60,000 nucleotides of DNA from Diphasiastrum complanatum (lineage: Eukaryota > Streptophyta > Lycopodiopsida > Lycopodiales > Lycopodiaceae): the NCBI GenBank assembly GCA_029204225.1, contig CM055097.1, forward strand, positions 4,190,620-4,250,619, read 5' to 3'. This document shows, one piece after another, positions 16,639-26,999 of the stretch (its first letter is position 1; the number at the start of each line of letters is the position of its first letter). The position numbers and the translations under genes were made by a program. Below the pieces are notes generated by a model that did no database searches, was not told the origin of the DNA, and saw only the letters and a program-made list of their open reading frames with translations.

Positions 16639-17792
16639 CGTTGGAATTTAATCTAACTCCTTACTCTCTCAAATGCAACCTGCAAAAAATGAACTGTTTT
16701 CCAACAGTCTGCATATTTGAAATAGTTGTCACCACAGTATGCATTTTTACTCGGGTTTTTCCACAGGCAAAAAACCTGACACCCGACACTGTCGCTATTT
16801 TTTAGCTTCTTGAGCAACTAAGTGTTTAGCGACACTTTTTGCGAAAAATGCGAGACTGCATTTTTTACATGCAGCTTTTGACAAGCGACAAGAAGAGCAA
16901 AAAGCGACACTACATTTTTGCATGCAGTTTTTGATAGGCAAAAAATGCGACACTGTATTTTCCCTCGCAGTTCCTAACAGGCGACAAAAAGGCAAAAAAC
17001 CAGACACTGCAGTTTACACGAGATACTACATAGGCGACACTGCAATTTTACACAGGCGACACTCTGCAGAAGTACACAGTATTTCCATGTATAGACTGTC
17101 TACGCCTACACGCTCAATAACAACTGTCTAATTAGGTAGTTAATTAGCTGTTAAGTAATCTTGTAAATGTAAAGATTGAATAATGCAAGATCTTCCAGCT
17201 GCTATAAATGTAAATGAGTGATTGAAGACAAGTAATGAGAACAGATAGAAGTCATTGTAAGTGTTATCATAAGTCATCTGTAAGAGATCAAACGAACAGA
17301 ACCTTATAGTAGCTGACTCCTTAGAGTTAGTGATCATAGAGAGAAAGATAGATATTCAGAACTTTAGCGATTGTTTTGAGTCTATAAGTAGGATCACACG
17401 CTTATCAACGCGATTGTATTGTGATCTGATTGTTGTGTTTACAACATTATTATACAGATTCGCTATTGTTCTATATTCCTTTGCATTCTTGTTGAATGAT
17501 AACTCTCACTCCTCTTACACAAACACTATTATCAGAGAAATGTATGGCTGTCTCTGATGCCTAAATTGATTTTACATTCTCTTCAAACCAGGTTATCAGT
17601 ATTAGAGGATTGCATGGCTGTCTCAGACTCCTAATCATTGTTCCACAATCTCTCTTTCACGGCAGTCTAAGACTCCTACATTGATAATCTGATTCAACGC
17701 AAAGAACAGCTTATAAAATCCATTCTCTAAGTAATCCAAGATCCTGCTATCAAGAACTCTTTGTTTCTTCAGTTGACATCAATCCAAACATC
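16639..17792 (+). repeat. Left LTR of copia element
   Basis: Matches 21512 onward: the start GTTGGAATTTAATCTAACTCC is shared, followed by the TTACTCTCTCAAATGCAACC block. The 5' TG is changed to CG. The middle (about 16740-17060) is built from repeated words such as GCGACACTGCATTTTT and AGGCGACAAAAAGG. The 3' border is placed at a CA eight bases before the primer-binding site and is uncertain by several bases. Confidence 0.8.
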
Positions 17793-17799
17793 AACTGAA

Positions 17800-17811
17800 G
17801 TGGTATCAGAG
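17800..17811 (+). other. Primer-binding site, initiator Met tRNA type
   Basis: TGGTATCAGAGC is the standard plant copia primer-binding site, complementary to the 3' end of initiator methionine tRNA. It directly follows the LTR and precedes the gag start at 17968. Confidence 0.9.
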
Positions 17812-17967
17812 CTAATAAATTCACATTCCATCCGATCCCATAGAGTGGTATCAGAGCCCAAGTTTATTGGACTACTAGAGTCTAGGACTTGTAATAGAAC
17901 TTAATATGTTCTGATTCTATAGAGCTGATTCATTTAGTTTGTGTTTTATCTCTGCTACTCGACTACA

Positions 17968-18770
17968 ATGGAAGGTTCAACCTCAGAGATCCGCTTGATC
18001 AACAAATTCAACGGAGATGACTTCCACATGTGGAAGTTCAAGATGAGGATGGTCTTGATCGAGAAAGAGCTTTGGGATACATAAGTGGTTCAATAACCAA
18101 ACTGGCAGAACCCGAACAACTTTCAGCTTGGAAAGCAAAGGATGGCAAGGCTCTTGCCATTGTATCTCTGAACCTAAAAGACACTAAAATCGCTCATGTA
18201 TCCAATTGCACCACCTCCAAAGAAGTGTGAGATACACTTACAAACATCTACGAGACCTCAGATGTTTCCACTTGCCTCTTCTTGAGGAAGAAGGTACTGA
18301 CACTCAGAACGAGTGAAGGCACCTCAGTCAGCGACGATCTGAATGAGTTCAAACAGTTGCTAGACCAATTGGTTGCAATATAATCGCCTATCTTAGAAGA
18401 AGACTCTACCATGTCTCTTCTTGCCAGTCTTCCATCCTCCTATGACAATTTAGTATTGCTTCTTAGCAAAACTCCTGCACTGTCTCTCCAAAAATTGATA
18501 GCAAATCTGTTGTAGGAAGAAGTTAGGAGGAAAAGCTTGTCCACAACAACGAGTACCAAATCTATGGCACTCTACTCAAACAAGCAGCGGTCCAAGAAGA
18601 AGAAAGGCTTCAAGGATAAGAAGATAAAGGCAGAATAGCTAGCAGCAATGCAACCACAATAGCAGCAGCACAATCAATCATCGTCCAAGACCAAGCTATT
18701 TTGCAGATACTGCAAAAGAACCAACCACGACATCAAAGACTGTCGTATCCTCAAACATAATGAAGCAAGG
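17968..18770 (+). pseudogene. copia gag with zinc knuckle
   Basis: Gag starts at ATG 17968 (MEGSTSEIRLINKFNGDDFH), with the WK-like 'HMWKFKMRMVL' block. A one-base shift near 18081 moves the frame. In the new frame the UBN2 signature ASLPSSYDNL and a CCHC knuckle (CRYCKRTNHDIKDC) follow. In-frame stops are TGA 18228, TAA 18381, TAG 18513, TAG 18636 and TAG 18660. It normally forms the virus-like particle and packages element RNA. This copy cannot make the full protein. Confidence 0.85.
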
Positions 18771-18776
18771 AAAAAG

Positions 18777-20087
18777 ATGCAGCAGCAGCAAGAAGGCAAC
18801 TCTGACACAGTCAGAGGTTCGCAAGATGATGATAAAGCGCTGATGGTACAAGATCAACCCAGTAGAGATGCCCATCAATGGTATTTCGATTCAGGTGTTT
18901 CTCAGCACATGACGCCATGCAAAGACCTCTTCTCTACACTTACAGCTATAAAATCAAAGTATATCTTCTTTGGTGAGTCCAGTTCACATCAAGTCGAAGG
19001 CCAAGGCTCTATTCGACTACAATTCTTTGATGGCATCACTAGGCAGCTTAATGGTGTACCCAAATTAACTAAGAACCTATTGTCTATTAGGAAGATCACA
19101 GATCAGGGCTATAGAGCCATGTTCACTGCCAGCCGATGTACTATTTTAGATGAAAATTTATAATAAATCCTCTCTACTTCCAGAGAAGGAAATTTGTATA
19201 TATTGAGTCACAATTTTTCACTTTCTATTAGCTGTTTAGATGCTAATTTATGGCATCAAAGATTAGGTCATCTAAACATGCGTTCAATCTTGTATATGCA
19301 TCATAACAAAATGGTCAAGGACATGAATATAAACGCTGTTACTACAGCCAGTCTGTCTGTCTGTGAAAGGTGCTTACTAGGGAAACAACCTAGAACTAGA
19401 TTTTCAAAAGGACAAGCCACAAGGGCAAAGTCTATTTTGTCACTGATACACAGTGACTTATGTGGTCCTATGAGCGTACCTTCCTTGGGTCAAGCTCTAT
19501 ATTTTATTACATTCATGGATGACTACTCCCGATTTACTAAAGTCATGTTCATAAAGAACAAGTCAGAAGCATTTAGTTGCTTCAAAGATTTCAAGCAATA
19601 CGTTGAGAATCAAATTGGTCAGAGAATTAAGGCCCTACGGTCTGATTCAGCGGGATAGTACTTATCAAATGAAATGAAGGACTACCTATCTTCATGTGGC
19701 ATGCACCATCAGTTTACTACGAGTTATACTCCACAACAAAACGGAGTAGCTGAACGGAAGAACCACACACTATTGGAAGCTGCACGATCCATGACAGTCA
19801 ACGCGCATTTGCCTCAAACCTTTTGGGCATAAGCGATCTCTACATTGTGCTATCTACAAAATTACTCTAGCACTAAAGCAGTTGATTCCAAAACACCGTT
19901 TGAAGCCTACTACAGCTACAAACCAAGTTTGAAACACCTACGTGTTTTCGGATGTCTCTGCTATGCACAAGTACCATCTGATCTGAGGAAGAAACTGGAC
20001 CCAGTAAGCTGCAAAAACATTTTCATCGGCTATTCAACATCACACAAAGCATATCGTGTATACGATGTTGTGCTGAGTATCAGTCTC
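18777..20087 (+). pseudogene. copia protease and integrase region
   Basis: It continues in the gag frame. The protease active-site region reads WYFDSGVSQHM (family D-S-G). A GAG-pre-integrase domain (LWHQRLGHLNMRS) is followed by the integrase core with HSDLCGP, FMDDYSRF and PQQNGVAERKNH, giving D, D and E of the catalytic triad. Stops are a TAA pair at 19161-19166, TAG 19656 and TAA 19830. The linker between integrase and RT is missing, since coding jumps in another frame at about 20088. Confidence 0.88.
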
Positions 20088-20089
20088 TA

Positions 20090-21480
20090 ATGAAGAACAA
20101 GATCTGGAGTCTTGTTGATCCTCCTACAGGTGTAAAACCAATTGACTCCAAATGGATCTTCAAGCTGAAGCTTAAACCAGATGGATCAATATCCAAATGG
20201 AAAGCTAGACTGGTTGTTAAAGGATTTGAACAAGTATATGGGATAGACTACACTGAGACCTTTAGTCTAGTGGTAAAGCATTAGTCTATTTGTACCTTAT
20301 TGGCTATAGCTGTCGCAGAAGATTTGGACATTCACCAGATGGACGTCCAGACGGCATTTCTAAACGGATATATACAAGAAGACGTATTTATCTATCAACT
20401 AGAAGGTTACGTCCTTCAAGGCAAGGAGCATCTAGTATGCAAATTGCATAAGACATTATACGATCTGAAGCAAGCTCCGAGGGCCTGGTACAATAGAATA
20501 AATCGTTTCTTGTTGCAGCATGACTTTACCTCCTGTTCCGCAGATTTAAATGTGTATCTAGAACGTAAAGGGTCAAGCTATGTTATGATAGCATTATACG
20601 TTGATGATTCTTTAATTATCAGCAATTCAAATTAGTTATTATAGGAAACCAAATCTCTGCTTTCGTCAGAGTTTGAGATGACTGATTTAGGCCCAGTTCA
20701 TTACCTACTTAAAATGGAGATTCATAGAGATCGCGCGAGCAGAAGGATCACCATAAGCCAACAATCTTACCTAATCAATGTACTTCGCAGATACGACATG
20801 GAAGGACTGCAGGCCCATAGACACGCCTATGAATCCATGATGCAAGATATCCAAAGACATGTGTCCTAGAATGAAGACAGATCAGCAAGAAATGTGCAAG
20901 TACCCCTATCGTCATACGTTCTATCATGTACTCTATGATCTGCACACGACCTGATCTTGCATATGTTGTAAGCACATTGTCGCAATTCATGTCCAATCCA
21001 GGCCTACAACACTGGAAAGCCCTGCAAAGAGTTTTGAAATACATTCAAGCCTCAAAGCATTATGCCTTGAGTTACAATGGAAATACAGAAGCTGCACTCA
21101 CACTGACTACCTATTCAGAATGGGCAAGAGACGTGGATACCAGAAAATCCACACCAGGTTACATTTGTTTCCTTGCAGGAGGACCCTTTTCATGGAACAA
21201 TAGAAAGCAGAAATGCATTTCGTTGTCCTCTACAGAATCCGAATATGTTGCAGCTACATCAACAGTGAAGGAGATCATTTGGTTGAGAAGGCTGTTGTAG
21301 GATCTGCAATTCCCACAGATCGGTCCAACAATACTCCAGTGCGACAATCAAAGCTGCATAACTCTATCTCTGAACCCACGTACTCATGCTAGAACTAAAC
21401 ACATAGAAGTTCAGTTCCATTTTCTTAGTACTAAGTTACTGTCATACAAGTTAGTAGAAATGATAAATCTCAATTGCAGA
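20090..21480 (+). pseudogene. copia reverse transcriptase and RNase H
   Basis: The RT begins with the [10 protein letters not shown] block and has [32 protein letters not shown] and the catalytic ALYVDDSLI (Y-V-D-D intact). The RNase H part carries the KSTPGYICFLAGGPFSWNNR and SSTESEYVA blocks, but its first catalytic region reads YSEWARD, so the usual Asp-Ala-Asp is disrupted. Stops are TAG 20282, 20633, 20642 and 21298, with a frame change at 20870-20926. Confidence 0.88.
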
Positions 21481-21511
21481 TCAGATTCATAGTAGTTAGC
21501 TTAAGGGGGAG

Positions 21512-22998
21512 TGTTGGAATTTAATCTAACTCCTACTCATCCCAACATCCCTTCTTCCTTCTCTGATTTTTACTCTCTCAAATGCAACCTGTAGAAAATG
21601 AAGTGTTTTCCGACAGTCTACATATTTGAACAAATTGTCGCCACACTCTGCATTTTTACTTGGGCTTTTCCACATGCAGAAAACTCGACACCTGGCACTG
21701 TCGCTATTTTTTTGCGAAAAATGCAAAAAAATGCGACACTGCATTTTTTACATGCAGTTTTTGATAGGCAACAATAAGGGCAAAAAATGACACTGCATTT
21801 TTACATGCAATTTCTAACAGACAAAAAAGGTGAAAAATACGACACTACATTTTTCCTCGCAGTTTCTGACAGGCGATGTGGAAATCTGCAAAATTGGACC
21901 AAGAATGGATCCTAAAATGATCCACAAGAGTGATTGGATGTTAGATACAATTGATCTATCAATCTACACAAGATTTAGATCAATCTAGATCAAATTTAGA
22001 TGAGAAAATCTAACAAGAACAATCATAAATGGAAGGGAATTGTACTTGTTGGTTTCACACGTGTGAAAACCTGTCAAAGTACGGACTCTAACCTGAAATC
22101 AAAGTACAATATGATAGGAACTCAAAACTATCAAAAAAAATCAAGAAAATGATGAAATTGACAAGAATTGCCTCCAAAACCAAGATTGGTGTTGCTTGTT
22201 GATTATGGCCAAATGTGGCTCTAATATACAAAAAATGGGAGCTCATGGTACCGATCATCCCTTTGATCTCACATGTGTGAGGGTGCTTTGTCATGTGATG
22301 ATTTATCATGCAAAATTGACACTTGGACAAAACCTTCTATTTTGAGCACTTTTGGTCCATTTTTCTACTATATAGAGAACTAGTGAAAACTCTTCTAGAA
22401 GTGCATATTCGACTTCCTCAGCCTATTCCACATGTGTGAGAAGACCTCTACACATGGGATTTGACACCTAGTCTCATGATGTGGCTTCATGCAATCTCTA
22501 GATTGATGCCATGTGGCATATGGCTAAACAACATGATTTTGGCCTTTTTAGCCAATAGAACTTGACTTAAACTATATGTACAAGCTATATGATTGTACTA
22601 CATGAAAAGTACATTTATTTCATACGTGGGAATAGGCTCCACACATGTGTAATCATCCTATATACATAGATTTGGCCTTGACCAAGCATAATTTTTGCAT
22701 TTTTCATAGGCGACAAAAAGGCAAAAAATCCGACACTTTAGTTTACACGAGATACTACATAGGCGACACTACAGTTTTACACAGGATTTTACACAGACAA
22801 CACTCTGCAGAAATACACAGTATTTCCATGTATAGACTGTCTACGTCTTCACGCTCCAATAACAACCGTCTAATTAGGCAGTTAATCAGCTGTTATATAA
22901 TCTTGTAAATGTAAAGATTAAAATCCATTCTTTAAGTAATCCACAATTCTGCTATCAAAAATTCTTTGTTTCTTCGGTTGACATCAATCCAAACGTCA
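21512..22998 (+). repeat. Right LTR of copia element, interrupted
   Basis: Starts TGTTGGAATTTAATC just after the purine tract. It is colinear with the left LTR up to AGGCGA at 21871-21876, then interrupted by foreign sequence, and resumes at 22708 with a second AGGCGA. Beyond about 22920 roughly half a kilobase of LTR is deleted before the end region TTCTTTGTTTCTTCGGTTG. It is followed by a primer-binding site at 23006 and a leader matching that of the left LTR. Confidence 0.85.
21877..22707. mobile_element. 831-bp insertion in LTR with 6-bp target duplication
   Basis: Alignment with the left LTR shows an insertion between two copies of AGGCGA (21871-21876 and 22708-22713). It begins TGTGGAAATC and ends TTTTTCAT. 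It contains repeated CACATGTGTGAG-type palindromic words and no credible coding. A solo LTR of an unknown family fits the TG start and size, but the end is not CA. Family unknown. Confidence 0.7.
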
Positions 22999-23045
22999 AC
23001 CGAAGTGGTATCAGAGCTGATAAATTCACATTTCATCCGATCCCA

Positions 23046-23440
23046 CATTAGTTATGCCACATCGTACTGGACGTGACCCGAAAGTAACTAATATCCTTGT
23101 GAGGCCTAGAACACACTAAATGGAGTTAGTACAAGGTTTGGTACCGGTGCATGTATAGAGTTATCAATAGCAATTCTATGAATAGAGGATCCAAGCATAG
23201 AGACTATATTATGGAGGAATCTATGTGTGGGAGAGTTAGGACCTTGCATGTCTATGTGCGCAGGTGGTTCATGGCTCTATATAAAGAGGCCAAACTCCGA
23301 CTGTCCCGACAAAACCCAAAAAGTAGTCCTCCCTATGAGACTTGTGTAGCTAACCGGTTAGTCAGCTCTGATACCACATGTTGCACCGGCGCCTCAAAGG
23401 GCGTTGGGACTTGCACGGTTTTTCCAACACGCGCTTAAGT
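23046..23440 (+). repeat. LTR-like sequence, plus orientation
   Basis: The stretch beginning TTAGTTATGCCACATCGTACTGG matches the reverse complement of about 26090 down to 25800 in order, including GGCCTAGAACACACTAAATGG and a promoter-like CTATATAAAGAGGCCAAA at about 23278. The antisense sequence CAGCTCTGATACCACATG at about 23365 is the reverse complement of a primer-binding site. This is best read as an LTR with adjoining leader debris. Confidence 0.55.
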
Positions 23441-23619
23441 CTAACATTCATCCATCATGCACTTACATAAAAGCCAACTTAGAAATGTAACAAGCTTAAC
23501 AATTCAAACTTAAGAAAACTGGAATCCCAACCAACCCGAAAGCCAACTTAGAATTTGTCTTCAAAAGGTAATCAAAGGCAAAGACAAGCCACACATGAAA
23601 CCCTTGACAACTCAGTGAT

Positions 23620-23797
23620 ACAAAAATGAATTATTCAACCATAGAGCGGGAAGCACTGGCAATGATATATGCGGTTAAGAAGTCTCGGCATTACCTGATG
23701 ACCACACACTTTGTCAAGGTCTTGTTGGAGGAATTCTTCGTGATCCATAGAACCACTATGCCTTATTATCCTTGCGGTAATGGGCAAGAAGAGTCGT

Positions 23798-23832
<35 letters not shown>

Positions 23833-24105
23833 ACAACATATAAGGAAAGCACTGATCAAACGCCATTCCAATTGGTTTATGGTCAGGATGTTGTAATGCC
23901 AGTAGTGTTTTTAGTCCCTTCATTAAGGATTGCCACAACGCAATGTCTTGATGAATCCAAATCTCTACAATTATGCCACGAAAATCTGCATAAGCTCTGT
24001 GAAACACGCTTACTAGCTATACATGCACTGGCAGCTGAAAAGGAAAGATACGAGGCATGGCACTCACAGGAGAAGGTCCTTATCGGATCAATATCCATCT
24101 AACTC
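23620..24105 (+). pseudogene. Ty3/gypsy pol fragment with (TA)n tract
   Basis: The frame starts with RNase H sequence (YSTIEREALAMIYAVKKSRHYL) and then jumps to integrase sequence: the PYYPCGNGQEES block, then YGQDVVMPVV. About 200-300 residues between these are deleted, and a (TA)n tract (23801-23829) sits inside the integrase part. A dead remnant. Confidence 0.8.
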
Positions 24106-24109
24106 TCTC

Positions 24110-25120
24110 TCTCTCTCCCTCTCTTTCACTACAAATCATGTGGAATGCTAGTTTAGGGAATAGAGTTAGTGGGAGTAGTGTTAAAGGTGGCAGTGTTAGT
24201 GTGAGAAGTAGAGAACTATCTAAAAGTAGCATCTCTACATAGTTAGGTATCTATCCAGTGTTCTAACCCTTGTTGACAAGAGGGAGGGCTACTACTACAC
24301 AGATCTTCGACCCTACAATGTTCTTTTAGTACTGCTTCTTTCTTGCCTAATGAATTGTTTCATTTAATAGGCACAATTAAAGATTAAGAAGTAAATATTT
24401 TATTAGATAGTGGTTTCTACTCATAATTTCGTTAATTCTCATCTTGTGCAGAAACTCAGCTTGGAAACTGAAACTAGTCAATGTGAAAAAAATCAGATCA
24501 CAAATATCTAATTATGCCCTTTGATCTTTGGCTTAGTAAGACATCACATCTAGCATCATTACAAATGTAGGTATCATGCATTAATTACACATAGAAGATG
24601 AAAACTCAATAAGAACTTGTCAAAATCACTTATGTATGATAATTTACTGTTTTTGTCCATACAATGGCCGTACTACCATAGTAATCACACGTAGGAACTC
24701 ATACATATACGACACAAGAATCCACTATATCATCACAAATATGCAAAAAATGTATGTAGAACCCAAAGAGATGTCTTCCATAAGAATGAATTAGAGAAGA
24801 GGGAGACAGATGAATTTCTCCCACACTTGTATGCCTATTTATAACAGCCTATTGCCCTATTTGGATGCTCTTACACAAGCTTATCAACTTATAAAAGGTT
24901 TTAGATCTCTTCCAAACCCTATATTTAACATGACTAGATTCAATGCATCTCTACTAGCCAATTAGAGTAGGTCCAAATTCGACCTCAAGTTGCCTAACTT
25001 GTCAAAAATAGTAAATCCACTATTCTTAGGCCTTACTAACTTTATAAAGTCTATTTCTAAGTTTAAAATAAATATTGGCCTCAAAATTGCCAAATAAACT
25101 TAACATGATAAAGCTCTTAA
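24110..25120. other. No gene recognised
   Basis: AT-rich sequence with short frames only. It starts with a short CT-rich run. I see no motifs, and it lies between two gypsy fragments. Confidence 0.5.
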
Positions 25121-25124
25121 GTAT

Positions 25125-25457
25125 TTTTGCAATCAACATGATCTTCAGGGGAAGAAAGCCCGATGGGCCGAATTGATGCAAGAATTCGATCATGAAATTT
25201 GTTGTATAAGAGGCAACTCGAATCAAGTTTTGTATGCTCTTAGTCAGATTGGTAAATTGAACGAATTGTCATTCACCCAAATTTTCACGATCCTATATCT
25301 TTCAATGAGAGATATGAAAATGATTCCCATTTTGGTCGTATTTGTCAAAAGACTTTGGTTCACCTCTCTGCAAGCTCTACATGGTGTTTTACAGGCATCT
25401 ACTATTCAAGCTCCAAAAAAGCATCACAAATTGGCTTCCCAGGACATTTCTCCATAA
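25125..25457 (+). pseudogene. Ty3/gypsy RNase H end fragment
   Basis: The frame reads ARWAELMQEFDHEICCIRG, followed by a degraded 'ADALSR-like' ALSQ. This is the conserved end of gypsy RNase H, where the protein contacts the template strand. Downstream sequence is degenerate. It is on the same strand as the fragment at 23.6 kb but from a diverged element. Confidence 0.7.
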
Positions 25458-25640
25458 AGCCCCAAAACTTTTGAAAGACATAGATCTTAGCAATATGCAA
25501 ATGGAAATCGGGATAGTACACCCACTTGCCATCTTGCTATCCTCTTGGAAGAGAATTCCAATTGATCCTAGCCGAAATTTCGATGGAAAGTAGCACTTCT
25601 CCAAGTTCTCCTATCTTCGTAAGGCTTGCTTTGATACCAA

Positions 25641-26160
25641 TGTTAGAGCAGCCTCCTCTAGATCCTGCTTACAAGACAAAATAATAGAGAACACATTGTT
25701 GGAGAAACCTCTCAACCAAGTAGAAGCAACCAATCAATCTCTAGAAGCTTCACTCCCAAGCCAAGGAATAGGAAACATGAGAGTAGAGAGAGATCCTGGC
25801 AATGAATTAACCAAATGATGGTGTAGTAGGACGACTTTGGCCTCCTTATATGGACCCTAGAACCCCCTGTGCATGTGCTAATACAAGGTCCTAACTCCCC
25901 TATACATAGATTCACTATGCATGGAATTCCTATACATGGATTCTCTATACATAGACTGCTATTGGTATTCTACACATGCATATACGGTCCCAAACCTTAT
26001 ACTAACTCCAATTAGTGTGTTTGGGCTTCACAAGGTTATTAATTACTTGTGGGTCACATCCAGTATGACGTGTCATAACTAATAAGGTCGATTCACTGGA
26101 TTATCATGTATCCAAGTCTAGGATTATACTGAATCCTATGTTCAGGACGTGGACATGACA
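25641..26160 (-). repeat. LTR-like sequence, minus orientation
   Basis: Read on the minus strand, it carries the block shared with 23046-23440, including a CATATAAGGAGGCCAAA promoter-like word near 25850. It ends at ...AACA just before TTGGTATCAAAGC (reverse complement of 25628-25640), a diverged primer-binding site. This would be a 5' LTR of an element pointing left. The outer border is not certain. Confidence 0.55.
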
Positions 26161-26204
26161 GTTCGATTCTTTCTCTTAGCTATGGCATTCTGCTATGGTG
26201 AATA

Positions 26205-26960
26205 GCTACTTGTATGTTGATGAGAGTCGATGCCATTGGCATCAAAAAAGTCATTCATTTAACCACAAATGAACTCCCCTCCTCCATCAGTTTTGAGTGC
26301 TTTTATATTCTTGCCACTTTTAACTTCAACCTTTGCCTCTTTGAAGAAAATGTCTCAAATAAATATGTTCTTCAAGAACACGACCAAAGTCCATGTGGAA
26401 ACATCATCAATAACTGTAATGAAATAACAAGTTAATGATGTCGTTTGCATGGGGCCACAAAGATCATAGTGTACAAGATCTAATATATGCCTTTAGTTTT
26501 TAATTAGTAACTTTTAGAAAATCTTCTTCTAGCATGTTTATCAAATATACAAGATTCACAAGAGAATTTGCTATATGAGAAAATATAAAGTTTTAGGCCA
26601 TTCACCTCGTCATTGTGATACATATATATTATAGATCTTATATTCAAATGACCAAGATGATTGTGCCACAATGTGTTTTGATTTTGAGAAGTATTCGCTC
26701 CTGAAGTTCAGGCATAATCATGAAAGTGTGTTTACATTCATGAAAGTGTGTGTACAAGTAACTATGCCTTACTCCTTTTGTATGAACATCTAATTTATTA
26801 TCATAGATTACACATTTAGTTGATTTGAGCTTTATATTGCAACCTTGATCTTCAATTTTGCTAATAGATAATAAATCCTTTGCTATTCCAGGTACATAAA
26901 GAACTTTGGAGAGAGTTTTTGAAGTCCCATTTTGAAAGTCGAGAGTTTTTAGATGAGGAT
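26205..26960 (-). pseudogene. Antisense Ty1/copia protease-integrase remnant
   Basis: Minus-strand translation gives, in order, VLYVPGIAKDLLSISKIEDQ (end of protease region), NHLGHLN (GAG-pre-integrase), DLCGPM, VIDDVSTWTLVVFLK and LKTDGGGEF (integrase core). Several stops and shifts break it. It belongs to a copia branch different from the two other copia elements in the window. Confidence 0.8.
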
Positions 26961-26999
26961 TTCATTTCATAATGGTCGTCATAAAAAAGAAAAGAAGAA

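Larger units (their letters stand above)
16639..22998 (+). mobile_element. Ty1/copia retrotransposon with both LTRs, decayed
   Basis: The order is LTR, primer-binding site, gag, zinc knuckle, protease, integrase, RT, RNase H, a purine tract (AAGGGGGAG) and a second LTR starting TGTTGGAATTTAATC at 21512. The copia order (integrase before RT) is clear. At least a dozen in-frame stops and several frameshifts make it non-functional. The second LTR carries an 831-bp insertion and an internal deletion. It is followed at 23006-23017 by another primer-binding site and leader, as if a second element once continued downstream. Confidence 0.9.

Noticed and set aside
23801-23829. (TA)n tract as a transposon insertion site
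   Set aside because: No element ends flank it; it is just a microsatellite inside a gypsy remnant.
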